DNA of 64,000 bases. It comes from Antedon mediterranea. Its lineage: Eukaryota > Echinodermata > Crinoidea > Comatulida > Antedonidae. The stretch's first letter is position 1. The number at the start of each line of letters is the position of its first letter. The DNA is taken from assembly GCF_964355755.1 (NCBI RefSeq), contig NC_092671.1, forward strand, positions 12,032,501 through 12,096,500. The letters run 5' to 3'. Shown piece after piece: positions 19,093-29,749 of this stretch. A model generated the notes under the pieces. It had not been told where the DNA came from. It made no database searches and saw only the letters and a list, made by a program, of their open reading frames with translations. A program made the position numbers and the translations under genes.

Positions 19093-21120
19093 CTAGATTT
19101 GAACTCGTCACTACGGACGAGTTAGGTTATCCACAGCGCAAACACCAAGTGCACGTCATACGTTAGAATATTGCGCACAGAAAAACGATTATGCCATTGA
19201 AAAAACGTTAGTGTGCTCTCTATTTTGTGTCACGTCTAAGTATATACAGTATATACTATATACAGTATACGTACTACATACAGTGCAGAATAGGTGAAAA
19301 TAAGTGACCAAAGTTATTGACGCTTTTGAACATGATGACGTCATCACAATTTTAAAAATGGTGAATCATGCGAAAGAGAATTGATTAACTTAGACAATAC
19401 AAAAAAATGGGAGAAAATGGAATACGGATAAGTGGAGATGTGCTCTATTTAATGTGATGAGCTATGACGAAAGATACAAAAATCCTATATTTTATATTCA
19501 AGTGGCCATACGATGACGTCACAATGTCCGGTTAGCCATATTCATGCATGATTTGATATCTACAACTCATCTACTTCCACGCGTGGGAATTTTTGAAATG
19601 CTCAAAATGACATGAAACGCGTAGAAAGTTGATTAGAAATTGATATTTCGCATATTGAAATTACGCGCGTAACTTTCTGTAAAACATGCCATTTTTAATC
19701 CATAGAAAGTTTGCGCATGATATCAATTAAATTTTTGCCAAGTTCCAATTTAAATTTTGCACACAGAAAAATATTGGCATTATAACCTGAACTGAAGAAT
19801 ATGATGTGTTGTTAGTGCTGAATGCTGTATATTTTGTGTCATATAGTATACACAGTATAATCTGTATACATATCACAAACAGTGTAAAATAGGTGAAATA
19901 ACGGGACCCGTATTTTATTCCAATTTTAACATGTTGACGGTTTCAAAATGAAACGCGAAGGTAGTAATTTCGGTAATTATCTCAGCAACAACATATTAAC
20001 GTTTAGAAGAAATTTGAATACGTGAAATATTGATGCGTGCTCTTTTAAATGTAATGAACTATGACGCAAAAGATGAAAATACGACTTTGTTTATTTAACT
20101 GGCCATATGATGACGTCACAACATCTGATTGGGGAAAAGTTCACATGATTTCGTATCTACAATCCCATAGCTTCCTGAAAACGTTTTAATCGTGATTATC
20201 ACATTTTATTCTTACGAGCTATAACAGATTAAAATTTACTGTAAAGATGAAATTAATGATTCTGTTAATTGAAATTTTTAGGCGTATTGACGTAATAAAA
20301 ATTACAATATTTTTAACTCATGCGTAAGATAGTTTGACCAAGACAATATTATCTCGGAGAAAAATGAATACAGATAGGCGTGATGCGTTCCATTGAATAT
20401 GATGAGCAATAACGAAAGAGACAAAAATCCTATATTTTACATTCGTGTGGCCATACGATGATGTCACAATGTCCGGTTAGCCATATTGATTCATGATCCG
20501 ATATCTACAACTCATCAACTTCCAGAGTATGTAATTAAAAAAAAGTTCACCTCGTTGTTTACAATCTATGACTGTTTAAAAAAAGGCATAATTTTGACGA
20601 ATTTTTGAACTTTTTCAATAAAAACGCGCGCAAATTGTACAATTTGACGTGGTAAATTTACTATAAAAGGCTGGAAAAATATAATTAAAATATGTTTTTA
20701 GCGCTACGTGCACACCGCGCGTGTAAAATTTTTCGCTTGCGTGGACATTTTTGACATTCTCAAAATGTCATGATCAGCGTAGAAAGTTGATTAGAAATTA
20801 ATTTTGCGCACTTTGAAATTTTAAATGCGCGTGCACGCGTAACTTCTTGTAAAACATGTCCTTTTTTATCTACAAAAAGTTTGCTCTTGATATGACTGAA
20901 ATTTTCACAAAGTGTAAAAAAAAAATTAGGCTTGGTTTTGAATCTATGATCAATATAAAAAAAATCATAAAATCACGCGTAAGTCACGTTGCGTAACTAT
21001 GACGTCATTTAAAAATAGGAGGTGCACAACTTCACGTAAATGCACATATGTTGACAAAGTTATGACATGTTATGTTTACACGTTTTAGAGAAACACGACG
21101 CACAAAAATGACAGAAGGAA
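19093..21120 (-). mobile_element. Helitron, family 2 (3' end at 19093)
   Basis: On the minus strand the sequence ends with hairpin ACTCGTC-CGTAGT-GACGAGT, about 9 bases, then CTAG and host T. This is the classical Helitron 3' terminus. The body from 19785 to 20590 matches 36150-36985. It has many GACGTCA and CGCGC words and no ORF. The 5' TC end was not located, so the right limit is an estimate set by the next terminus at 21128. Confidence 0.65.
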
Positions 21121-21127
21121 AGAAGCA

Positions 21128-21160
21128 CTAGACATGAAACTCGTCACTTTGACGAGTTAG
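21128..21160 (-). mobile_element. Helitron family 2, second 3' terminus
   Basis: Minus strand: hairpin ACTCGTC-AAAGT-GACGAGT, spacer TTCATGT, then CTAG and T. Almost the same as the terminus at 36060. The body of this copy must extend to the right but is short or truncated, because a LINE fragment begins near 21215. Confidence 0.65.
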
Positions 21161-21214
21161 TCAGGTTTTACTAAATGTAACAATGAGGATTTTTTTAGGT
21201 TAACCACTGAATCT

Positions 21215-21404
21215 AGAAAAAGAGGACACTTAATTAGTAAACCTCATACTCACTTAAGGATACAGCAGAAATTTTTAACAAACTCTATTATCGACACATG
21301 GAACAGGATGTAATAGAAGCTGCAAATGTTAATCAATTTAAAAACCGACTAGAAAAGTTTTGGAAACACCACCCACTAAACTTTTCCCCATATGATAGAA
21401 CATA
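21215..21404 (+). pseudogene. CR1-type RT C-terminal fragment
   Basis: In two frames this reads RGHLISKPHTH, FLTNSIIDTWNRM and then VIEAANVNQFKNRLEKFW followed by a stop. The pattern 'R...I..WN.LP..V..A.SVN.FKN.LD..W' is the usual C-terminus of CR1/jockey-superfamily ORF2 proteins. A shift between WN and VIEAANVN breaks the frame. Only the last ~60 codons remain. Confidence 0.6.
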
Positions 21405-21546
21405 GAATATACCGGAGGGACACACAAGCATTGCTTTAGATTTCCAAGATCAAGGTAAATCAAGGTAAAATTATATATTTAACTAAAAACAATAAAAATT
21501 AAACATGTACAATTTAAACTAATAAGTTTAACTAACTAATAACTAA

Positions 21547-21765
21547 TTAATTACGGCTAGTAACGCGACTGGCAGCCAACAATAATGCCCTAGCGGTTCG
21601 TGTTCCTCTTGTCCCACAGCAGGTTAAGGCGGACCGTTGCGCGTGCAGCATGGCGTGATTGATCGTGTAGGTTATCCTCCCTGCCGACCAAATCTGCATG
21701 AATCGCAACTGTCCGTCCTTCATCCAATAGCAGCTTACAAAGTAAGTAGAAGTGTAGATTAGCTG
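21547..21765 (-). pseudogene. MULE-type transposase gene, 3'-most exon
   Basis: On the minus strand a good acceptor (TTATTATCTGCAG) at 21766 opens an exon reading LIYTSTYFVSCYWMKDGQLR. It follows the MULE C-terminal exon at 21853-22156. I do not recognise a domain here, so its role rests on position and splice signals alone. Confidence 0.4.
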
Positions 21766-21852
21766 CAGATAATAAAAAAACAATTAAAAATTACATAAGA
21801 TCAACAAATAAACACACAAAACGACAAAATGAATGTTTGAAGTTATTCTTAC

Positions 21853-22156
21853 ATTTCTTTGCTCTTTAGTTAAGGCGTTGGTGATACCGTACCCTTCTAC
21901 ATCATTATTTGTCATTTTTTGCTGCCGAAACACACTCCAATCCATAGGCGTAAACACATCTCCATTAATCCAATAGTTTCGCATGTACGTCGTCATCGCC
22001 AATATGAGTGGTGAGTTGCCTGCAACTTGTTCCAGCAGGTACATGCTCCAATGGCAAAACCGGTAAGGCTATCAGTTTTTAGACTTAGAGTCTGGTATTT
22101 GGTTCCCTCATGTAGGCGCGTTGAAGGCCAACTTCTTGGACCTTGCGAAAGATAGC
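21853..22156 (-). pseudogene. MULE-type transposase, C-terminal exon (frameshifted)
   Basis: Minus strand. The exon starts after acceptor TTTTTTTCTTAG with AIFRKVQEVGLQRAYMRE and KLIALPVLPLEHV. In another frame it continues YMRNYWINGD...DWSVF...KMTNNDVEGYG and ends at donor GTAAGA. These blocks match the C-terminal half of MULE-family transposases as seen in animal FLYWCH/MULE proteins (LG....Y, 'LALP.LP', 'TNN.VEG'). The change of frame near 22040 disables it. It is one exon of a transposase-derived gene with upstream exons at 22424, 23180 and probably 28184. Confidence 0.62.
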
Positions 22157-22423
22157 CTAAGAAAAAAATAAGAAAACATGCATAACATAACATTAGTTCA
22201 GCGTTTACTTTTTGGTGCAGCATAGTTAAAAAAAAAGCAACACAAGAGAATAAACATAATTATTACAACATTCGTAATTTTTAAAATCTTTTTAGGAATA
22301 ATATCTGGATGCGTTCTACGTATATATCCGAAAGTGTAAAGAAATTGCAAATTAGATGCACCATCTAAAAATAAAAAGAATGATTAGATGGGAGGAACAA
22401 CATAGGACAATGAGTATACTTAC

Positions 22424-22745
22424 CAGACTCTGGAATGATCAAGCATTACCATTCTGTCAGTTGCTAGCAATATATGACGGCCACATCAATCACAACATTG
22501 TCTCGCAAAAACCCATCGCCGATATGTTGTTTGTGAAGAACTAAGTTGAGGTTTGGTGGATGTCGAGGTCTGGATAGTTTTCTTTTCTGGTTTGCCTGCC
22601 TTTGGTAAGGTCGGATGTAGTTCAACTTGTCCCACACCAATATCATCTCGCATAACCCTGTCCACAATCTCTGCAGCAGACTCAAATGGCCGTTCCATAG
22701 CTTTTCTCTTGACATCCCGTCGAACAGTCGCCACTTTCCCACGTC
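22424..22745 (-). pseudogene. MULE-type transposase, N-terminal exon
   Basis: Minus strand. Acceptor TTTCTTTTTTTGTAG and donor GTAAGT bracket an exon reading RGKVATVRRDVKRKAMERPF, ESAAEIVDRVMRDDIGVGQV, and later RHILLATDRMVML. This resembles the linker and the start of the catalytic core in FLYWCH-MULE transposases, just before the expected W..DGTF block, which would be in the next exon and was not found. The phase-1 junction with the FLYWCH exon donor at 23180 matches. A TGA in the middle (after ARQCCD) breaks it. Confidence 0.6.
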
Positions 22746-22849
22746 CTACAAAAAAAGAAATATGATTTGATTAGTAAATGGGGTTTTTTTTTCCGTATAT
22801 TATTACTATCTTTCGTACTATACCAGAATATATATTTAATAAAATATAG

Positions 22850-23160
22850 AATATCAAAGATGACATAAAAATAAAATAAGTTGTTTTTCGTATGTCTAAG
22901 TGTCATAATTTGAATAAATTAATTAAGTTACATACTATAGAATGTCAAACATGACATAAAAATAAATTAATTTGTTTTACGGATTGAATTTTGTTTTTCG
23001 TATGTCTAAGTGTCATAATTTGAATAAATTAATTAAGTTACATACTATAGAATGTCAAATATGACATAAAAATAAATTAATTTGTTTTACGGATTGAATT
23101 TTGTTTTTTTGTATTTCGAAGTGTCGTAATTTGAATAAATTAATTAAGTTATATAGAATT
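22850..23160. repeat. Intronic tandem repeat, ~90-112 bp
   Basis: Three partial copies of TAGAATGTCAAACATGACAT with a TAATTTGAATAAATTAATTA tail. They lie within the 434-bp intron (22746-23179) of the MULE-type gene. Confidence 0.8.
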
Positions 23161-23179
23161 AATAATAATAATGACGTAC

Positions 23180-23369
23180 CTAGTCCCATACCACAGATGT
23201 GGTCATGTATGGATCCTCCAGTGTATTCTCCATCCTTCTCAAGTACAGTTGCTTTGCAAGTCACTGCCCTAGTCCGAAGACAACCGTATCGTCACGTTGT
23301 ATTAGCACGTCGTTTATCAACCTTTTTGCAGTATTGGTAGCCGAGACTGTCCACCAAGGTGTCCTTTTT
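23180..23369 (-). pseudogene. FLYWCH zinc-finger exon (nonsense mutation)
   Basis: Minus strand. It reads LVDSLGYQYCKKVDKRRANT, then a stop, then RYGCLRTRAVTCKATV and H-D-H. This is the FLYWCH finger pattern (GY.Y ... W..C ... C.A ... H.H), a DNA-binding finger derived from MULE transposases. The stop at 23292-23294 (TGA) stands where the conserved Trp is expected, as from TGG to TGA. The donor GTACGT at 23179 is in phase 1 and fits the next exon. The upstream edge is cut by the CR1-type element whose 3' tail starts at 23371. Confidence 0.7.
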
Positions 23370-23772
23370 TTTCAAATTCAAATTCAAATAAACATTTATT
23401 TCTTTCATTCATATTTGAGTAAAAAAACATTATAATTTCTGATATTTTATAAATAAATCTATTTTTTTTTTTTTTTTTTTAGAGATATAATACAGTAAAT
23501 CATAATGTATAAAAAGATGATTCAGTTATATACAAAATGAAAGAGGCAAAAAAACCCAAGAAAGTATCGATCAATTGGAAAAAAAAAAATCCAATTGAAA
23601 CTTGTATGTTGGGAAGCCATGTAAGAAGATTATATACTTATATATATAAATGTAAACATATAACTACACAAACACATATAGATCAACAGACACACACACA
23701 CACCAACAGTAAAGGAAGCAATTTCGAAAAAGTTTCTAAAGTTAAAAAAATATTACAAAATAGAGAAAACAA

Positions 23773-26487
23773 TTAGTTATAATTTGAAATAAGATATTCT
23801 TTAAGTTTAAAAGAGAACATTTTGCTAGAAGACGATGATGAAATTTCGGGAGGTAGATTATTGAATAGTTTAGAACCACTATAGCGAATGTTATGTTTCA
23901 TTTTAGTTAGTTTAGGTTGAGGAAGAGGAAGGTCCCGTGATGCTCTTGTGTTATACGAATGGATTTCAGAGTTAGTTAACAAATTACAGGAAAAGTTAGA
24001 AGGCAGTTTGGAATTAATATGTTCATAAACGAAAATGCATTGTTGGAGTTTATTAATATCGTGCACAGTTAAGAGTTTAAGATTATAAAAAAGGATATTA
24101 GTATGAGCAAGACGTGAGTTACCCGAGATAAGACGAACAGCTTTCTTTTGAAGGACGTGTATTTTATTAAGATTTGAAGGGTAATTATTGGCCCATACAA
24201 TGTTACAGTAACTAATGAAAGGCAGAATAAAGGAACAGTAAATATTGCGTAAAATTTGAGACGGTAAAAAGGAAGACAGACGATAAAGTATGCCAATGTT
24301 TTTAGAAATTTTTAATTCAATTTCTTTTATATGATTTTTAAAATTTAGCTCTTGGTCAATTAAAACACCTAGAAATTTGGTTTGCTTAACATGGGGAATT
24401 ACTTGATCACCAATCAGAATTTTATGAGACTCGTCGGTCAGTTTTTGATGACGTATTCCAAACAACATAAAGTTGCATTTACTTAGGTTTATTGAAAGTT
24501 TATTCACATTAAAATAATCGTTAATATTAATTAATTCTTGGTTAAAAGTATGAAAAATTGTTTGAAAGTTAACACTTTTATAAAATAAAGTCGTGTCATC
24601 TGCATAAAGATAAAAGGTAAGGATATCTGAGGCGTTTGGTAAATCATTGATGTAAATTAGAAATAAAAGAGGGCCAAGCAAGGACCCTTGGGGAACACCA
24701 CAGGTAATGGGCTTAAGATCAGAGGTATGATTGTTAACAGAAGTACATTGAAATCTATTTGATAAGTAATTGTTTAAACGTTTAAGAGCAACACCACGGA
24801 TACCATAATTTGAAAGTTTAGTAATCAGAATATGATGGTCAATAGTATCAAAAGCTTTCGACAGGTCAATAAACAAGCCAGAGGGAAAAAAATTGTTTTG
24901 AATTGCATCAATAATGTTGTTGGTTAAATCAATTAGCGCAAAAGACGTAGAATAGTTTTTCCTAAATCCGAATTGTTTATTATAAAGAATGTTGTGCTTG
25001 CTTATAAAATCATAGACGCGGTTATAAATAATCTTTTCAAGAATCTTTGAAAAAAAGGGAAGGATGGAGATTGGACGATAGTTATTTGGATCGGACTTGC
25101 TACCTTTCTTGAAAATTGGAATAACTTTACCAATTTTTAGGGAGTTGGGAAAAACACCAGATGTAAGAGATAAATTAAAAATGTAAGTGAGAGGAGAGAG
25201 AATAGTGTCAATGGATTTTTTAATAACTTTAGCACAAATGTCATCGATGCCAGAGGCCTTGTTGCTTTTAAATGAATTTGTGATTTTGTGCACTTCTTGT
25301 TCGGTTACAGGTGAAAGAAAAATTGAGTTAGGAATAGGGGAATGTAAGAAGTGATGAAAAGTTTTATCAGAGTCATTGTTTATTTTTCCAGCAAGGTTGG
25401 GTCCAATATTTGTAAAGTGGTCATTGAATAGATTTGCTACTATTAAAGGTGCTTTTAATAATTTTCCATCAGCTAAAAGTTCAATATCGGCAGGTGCATT
25501 TTTATTTGACTTAAGAAGAGAATTGATGACACGCCAGGTGGCCTTGATATTGAACTTAAGCTTAGTAAAAGTTTCACAAAAGTAATCCAATTTAGCAGTT
25601 TTTAAAAGGTTGTATAATTTATTTCGATAACGCTTATATTTGGATATATTAGAAAGTGTTGGATGGCGTAGACTTTTAGAATAAAGTTTCTGTTTGTACA
25701 AAATCGAGGTCAAAAGTCCATCGGTCATCCATGGTTTAAGTTTAACTTTAGCTTTGGATGGTTCAATTAAAGGAAAGTGTTTATTATATAAGGTGGTAAA
25801 ATTATTAATAAATGTGTCATATGCCAGATTTGTGTCTTGCGTACTCACGACATCATTCCATGGAAAATTTGATAAATCATTACAAAAATTAAGGATATTG
25901 TGTTCACTAGTATTTCTAAATTTAAGATTGGTATTGATTTCTCGCTTACTCGGTTTATTTGAACTGATGTTAAAAACAGGAAGATGATCTGTAGCATCAT
26001 TAATAATGATACCACTAACAGACGATTCAAGATCATTAGTGAAAATGTTGTCAATTAGGGTAGCAGAATGTTCGGTGATGCGTGTCGGTCTATGAATAAG
26101 CGAAATGAGAGAATTGTTGAAAAGACAATGAACAAAATCATTAATATTGTTATCAGATTCAAATTTGAGTAAGTCAATGTTAAAATCACCGAGGAGAAAT
26201 ATTTTTTTATTTTCTTTCGTTAAGTTTTTAATAAGGAGTTCAAAGTTCTGCGTAAAGAAAGGAATAGAAATGTCATGGGGTCTATATATAGTTCCGATTA
26301 TTATATCTTCTTTTCCGGTTTTAACTTCAATAAACTGAGATTCACAAAAATAGGTTAAAGGAGTTAAGTTATCTCTAATTTTATAATGACACTTATTATT
26401 GATAAAAATATTGATACCTCCGCATTTATATGAACGGGGTTTGAAAACTAGTGAATAAAAATGGTAAATGAATAAGTGGACTAACAC
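23773..26487 (-). CDS. LINE ORF2: endonuclease (C-terminal part) and reverse transcriptase
   Basis: 904 codons open. The N-terminal part carries the end of an APE-type endonuclease: GGINIFINN, EVKTGKEDIIIGTIYRP, LLGDFNIDLL and TDHLPVFN (catalytic D and H). The RT follows with motifs FKSNKASGIDDICAKVI, GKVIPIFKKGSKSDPNNYRP, LEKIIYNRVYDF, GLFIDLSKAFDTIDHHILI, CGVPQGSLLGPLLFLIYIND and FYLYADDTTLF (YADD). The C-terminus ends with FNNLPPEISSSSSSK. It would nick the target and prime reverse transcription from its own RNA. The true start lies upstream (26839) across a one-base frame change near 26480. Apart from that, no stop interrupts it, so it is young. Confidence 0.88.
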   Translation of the reverse strand: MLVHLFIYHFYSLVFKPRSYKCGGINIFINNKCHYKIRDNLTPLTYFCESQFIEVKTGKEDIIIGTIYRPHDISIPFFTQNFELLIKNLTKENKKIFLLGDFNIDLLKFESDNNINDFVHCLFNNSLISLIHRPTRITEHSATLIDNIFTNDLESSVSGIIINDATDHLPVFNISSNKPSKREINTNLKFRNTSEHNILNFCNDLSNFPWNDVVSTQDTNLAYDTFINNFTTLYNKHFPLIEPSKAKVKLKPWMTDGLLTSILYKQKLYSKSLRHPTLSNISKYKRYRNKLYNLLKTAKLDYFCETFTKLKFNIKATWRVINSLLKSNKNAPADIELLADGKLLKAPLIVANLFNDHFTNIGPNLAGKINNDSDKTFHHFLHSPIPNSIFLSPVTEQEVHKITNSFKSNKASGIDDICAKVIKKSIDTILSPLTYIFNLSLTSGVFPNSLKIGKVIPIFKKGSKSDPNNYRPISILPFFSKILEKIIYNRVYDFISKHNILYNKQFGFRKNYSTSFALIDLTNNIIDAIQNNFFPSGLFIDLSKAFDTIDHHILITKLSNYGIRGVALKRLNNYLSNRFQCTSVNNHTSDLKPITCGVPQGSLLGPLLFLIYINDLPNASDILTFYLYADDTTLFYKSVNFQTIFHTFNQELININDYFNVNKLSINLSKCNFMLFGIRHQKLTDESHKILIGDQVIPHVKQTKFLGVLIDQELNFKNHIKEIELKISKNIGILYRLSSFLPSQILRNIYCSFILPFISYCNIVWANNYPSNLNKIHVLQKKAVRLISGNSRLAHTNILFYNLKLLTVHDINKLQQCIFVYEHINSKLPSNFSCNLLTNSEIHSYNTRASRDLPLPQPKLTKMKHNIRYSGSKLFNNLPPEISSSSSSKMFSFKLKEYLISNYN

Positions 26488-26839
26488 AGTCCATCCAAGT
26501 TTCAGTTACCGAAATGACATCAAAGTCAAAATTAAGAGATTGAATGCAACTTGAAATAGATTCAAAGTTTTTTTGTAAGCTTCTAGCATTAAAATGTATA
26601 CAAGAGAAACGATTTTCAAATTCATTGTTATTGAATTTCTTTGTGAATTCATTTGGTAAATAGTAATTAGAAATATTTTGATCATTAAAAAAATTATTGT
26701 CCGGGTCGATGTCGTCAAATTGACTAGCAGTTGATGAGGGTTTAAATAGATGGTTTGATAATCGATTTAAATTATCATTGTTACTGAAAGTTGGTGCTTC
26801 CATATAAGACAAAAACACAAAAAAACACAGACAAAACAC
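26426..26839 (-). pseudogene. LINE ORF2 N-terminus (frameshifted from main ORF)
   Basis: Begins MEAPTFSNNDNLNRLSNHL and reaches the first endonuclease motifs: FSCIHFNARSLQKNFESI (catalytic N) and DFDVISVTETWMD (catalytic E). After WMD the sense frame continues as the 23773-26487 ORF, so one indel at about 26480 separates the two. This ATG is plausible as the real ORF2 start. Confidence 0.78.
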
Positions 26840-26989
26840 AGAACAAATACAAATTAAGAGTTTAGAAAAATTGAGGTATAGTAAGTAACGTGCTTAAGCG
26901 TAAAATGTAATTTTAAACTGCTCAAAACAGAGTCTCTTTATGTATAACTATGAATCAATTGATAAAGTTAGTCAGTTGTAACATACATA

Positions 26990-27090
26990 CATATAAACAC
27001 ACACATATACATATATATATATATACATATACATACATACATTATATATACATACATATATACATATATATATAAATCATCATACTGTCA
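26990..27090. repeat. ATAC/ATAT microsatellite
   Basis: Alternating ACATAC, ATATAT and ACACAC runs in the spacer between the ORF1-like and ORF2 segments of the LINE. A second ACACATAC block is at 27168-27200. Confidence 0.8.
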
Positions 27091-27525
27091 ATTATAAAAA
27101 CAGTGCTGATAGTCGGAACAAGGTCTCATAATCGCGTCGAGCAAAGCTCGAAAGTTCCGTATTATAATATATACACATACACACATACACACATAAATAC
27201 ATCTTCATACACAATAAGCACATGCATTTTAGAACTCTGTGCCTGAGATGATAAAATTTAATTAAATGATTTAAATTCAATGCATTTAATGTATGGGGAA
27301 TAAAATAATGATGAAGTCAGCATAGAGACACTAAATGTGATAAGTATGTGATGGAATAGCAAGATAATAACAATAGTAACTAATTCCGCAATGGTATAAA
27401 TATACACGTGAAAAATGGTTTAATCAGAAGTGTTAATTTGGAACTGAAAAAACAGCAGATTAAACGATTATAATAAAGTATATCAATAACTATAGTAATA
27501 AGAATAATAATACAATAGTTTAAAA

Positions 27526-27880
27526 TTAAGATTTGCCAATGTCAGAAATAGAAAGTATAGGAGTTACAACTTCCCTGCCATTCTTCAAGATGGTTGCAAA
27601 AATACGTCCATCAATCGACCAAACACTGTTTGTATTCTGATGTTGCTTCAATTGAGCCAGAAGATTGCGTCTTTTTAGGGTAAGATCCTCTTGGATAGAT
27701 ATCCCAGAGCCTTTTAATTTCCTTCTCACTGTTATAACGTTTCTTCGACTTCTATATGTGGTAAACTTTACAATAATTGGCCTAGGTCGACGTGCTTTAG
27801 CATTCTTTCGTCCTGTTCGGTGTGAGCGGTCAATGTCGTGTAAGTTGATGTTTACACCCTGTATAGATAATTAACATAGG
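27526..27880 (-). pseudogene. LINE ORF1 C-terminal fragment
   Basis: Minus strand. It reads LHDIDRSHRTGRKNAKARRP, RPIIVKFTTYRSRRNV, then RRKLKGSGISIQEDLTLKRR and VWSIDGRIFATI before a stop. The 'DIDRSHR.G', 'RPRPIIVKF' and 'LKG..I.I.EDLT..R' blocks are the RRM and C-terminal domain of LINE ORF1 RNA-binding proteins. It lies 690 bp upstream of ORF2 of the element at 23371-26880, in the same orientation, so it may be that element's ORF1. The N-terminal part is not seen. Confidence 0.65.
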
Positions 27881-28183
27881 ATACAGTCAAAAAGGATATT
27901 AAACATTTTTTGCTATTGTTATTTTTATTTCATTCGGGAAATTCACCCAACTTTAATAACCATTCAGGCCGCCGGCCTATAACGGTTTTAAACAATATGT
28001 TTTATTTTACAATAGCTAGTTTAGATTATAAAATGATTCCAATGGAAATAAGCTTTTAAGTGAGTTTGTTTGTAAATACTGTACTAACAAAACATGAAAA
28101 CTTAAAACGATTTGGATTAACCCAAATATAATATACAGTTTGATTTTAATTTAGTTTAGATGTTCCTTATAAAACCGTATCTG

Positions 28184-28468
28184 TTATGTCTGCATCAACG
28201 GCAACCGGATTTGGTTCAGGAAATGGGTTGATGTCAATCTCATTTTCAACGTGTGTACAACCGGCTCATTGAAATAGCCAATGTCACCAGCATACATGTC
28301 GACATCATCAGGTTGGTCACAATCTCTGCAATTCCACTCAATATACCGATCTCTCACACCTCGCAAATACTCTGCTCTCGTCACTCCGGTTCACCGATCA
28401 CAGGTATCGCATAACATACCTTCTTCATTCTCTCTTACAGGTTGCTGGCAGTCTATACATTCGTACAT
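28184..28468 (-). pseudogene. PHD-finger exon of transposase-like gene (nonsense mutation)
   Basis: Minus strand from ATG at 28468. It reads MYECIDCQQPVRENEEGML, CDTCDR, a stop, TGVTRAEYLRG and IEWNCRDCDQPDD. C..C, CD.C.RW.H and W.C..C spacing is that of a PHD finger. The TGA at 28391-28393 stands at the conserved Trp, and the next residue is Thr instead of His, so zinc binding is impaired too. PHD fingers accompany FLYWCH/MULE proteins in several invertebrates, as I recall, so this may be the 5' exon of the gene at 21.5-23.4 kb. Confidence 0.5.
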
Positions 28469-28469
28469 T

Positions 28470-29185
28470 TTGATAACAGTATTGGAAGTAATGTGGATTT
28501 TACAAAATTGCTGACTTTATATGGACATAAAGACTCGCGTGCGTGATTTTTGTGCAATAATAGACCTGTACACAAAGAAATTGAAGACGAATATGTTACC
28601 GCAGAGTGATAATGCGCGCAACATCAAGCACAACTTTGAGACAATACATGCAACTTTAGACAATATTTCTGTTGTAATTTGCGTTGCTTTATTGAAAACA
28701 CAAACAGTCCAACCATCGAAACTTTATTTGAATTGTTATTACGTTGAAATGATAAATCTACAAACAAATATTACTATGACATGAACACTTTACATAATAT
28801 TACTTATAAAACAACCACGCCTGGGCAGAAACCGGGATAGAAATGTAATGGCCAATGAAATACATTTGCCACGCAAACGTAAATTAATAATGCAATACTG
28901 TACAAAGACGTAAATTATAATGAAATATTAAGATTCGATGTAAATTACAATATAAGATTCGACTCGCATGTAAATTAATAATAAAATTTATATTGATCTA
29001 ATGCAAACAATACTGTATAAATACAATAGAGATGTAATCATGTAAATTAATAATAAAATACAAATAGCGAACGCAAGTATTAATAATTTATATACAGATT
29101 CGATAGTACATGATTTTTGGCCTATATTCATGCCATACTTTATTTGTTCGACCATACTCCTTTCTGTACGCCATAGGCCATGGCG
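28470..29185. other. Intergenic DNA with degenerate ATGTAAATTA repeats
   Basis: No gene is supported. Between 28860 and 29070 several degenerate copies of a word like TGTAAATTAATAATAAAAT occur. The plus-strand frame at 28521 has no recognisable domain. Confidence 0.5.
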
Positions 29186-29332
29186 TTGACAATGACAATG
29201 ACAATGATTCTTTATTTCTTTTCAGGGTATGAAAGAACAATCTTTCAATCTTGAAAAAAAACAAACTAAACACTTCCAGACATAATTGTTTTGGTCTTAT
29301 ACAAAATTGATATATCGAAAAGCAACATCTAA

Positions 29333-29749
29333 CTAAAACAAATACAACATTTCATGAATAAATTTAGCTAAGTTTGATAGTTTTTTTTTGGATCTGGTAT
29401 TAAGTAATTGGTGCATTTTGGTTCTATTTGGGCGGGTGATATAATACTTTTGAATGTATATTTGGCGCATGGGAGCAAGTAAGGGGCAAATAAATAAATA
29501 GTGGTATTTGTCTCCAGTATCGTTTTGGTTACATAAAGTACATTTGGTTTTGTGTTCATTACTGTATCTTTTAGAGATCGGAAGTCGACGATTCCCACAT
29601 CTGAACCTGCAGAGATCAATCCTTTCATTATCTTTTAGTAAAATTAATGACTTTTCAAATACTAAAACATCCCTAAAATATCTATAATTATCACACATTG
29701 AATTAAAAAAAACATTGTTACGCCATTCCTGTTTTGAGATGTCACTCAA
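29333..29749 (-). pseudogene. LINE ORF2 C-terminus with Cys/His motif
   Basis: Reads KQEWRNNVFFNSMCDNYRYF, RCGNRRLPISKRY and CTLCNQNDTGDKYHYLFICP. The C..C...(10)H...C zinc-knuckle-like motif also ends the plus-strand LINE at 42753-43439 (CTLCGNGEIEDIKHFLLNC). The two elements are therefore related. It follows the thumb segment across a stop at 29750. Confidence 0.65.

Larger units (their letters stand above)
23371..26880 (-). mobile_element. CR1/jockey-superfamily non-LTR retrotransposon, nearly complete
   Basis: Minus-strand LINE: ORF2 (26839 to 23773), a ~380-bp 3' UTR and a 3' tail made of an AATAAA-like word followed by (TTTGAA)n at 23371-23389. A hexamer tail in place of poly(A) is usual for CR1-related elements. 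It is inserted in the FLYWCH exon of the transposase gene. The 5' edge is uncertain; an ORF1-like fragment at 27526-27880 on the same strand may be its own ORF1, separated by a dinucleotide-rich spacer. Confidence 0.85.
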
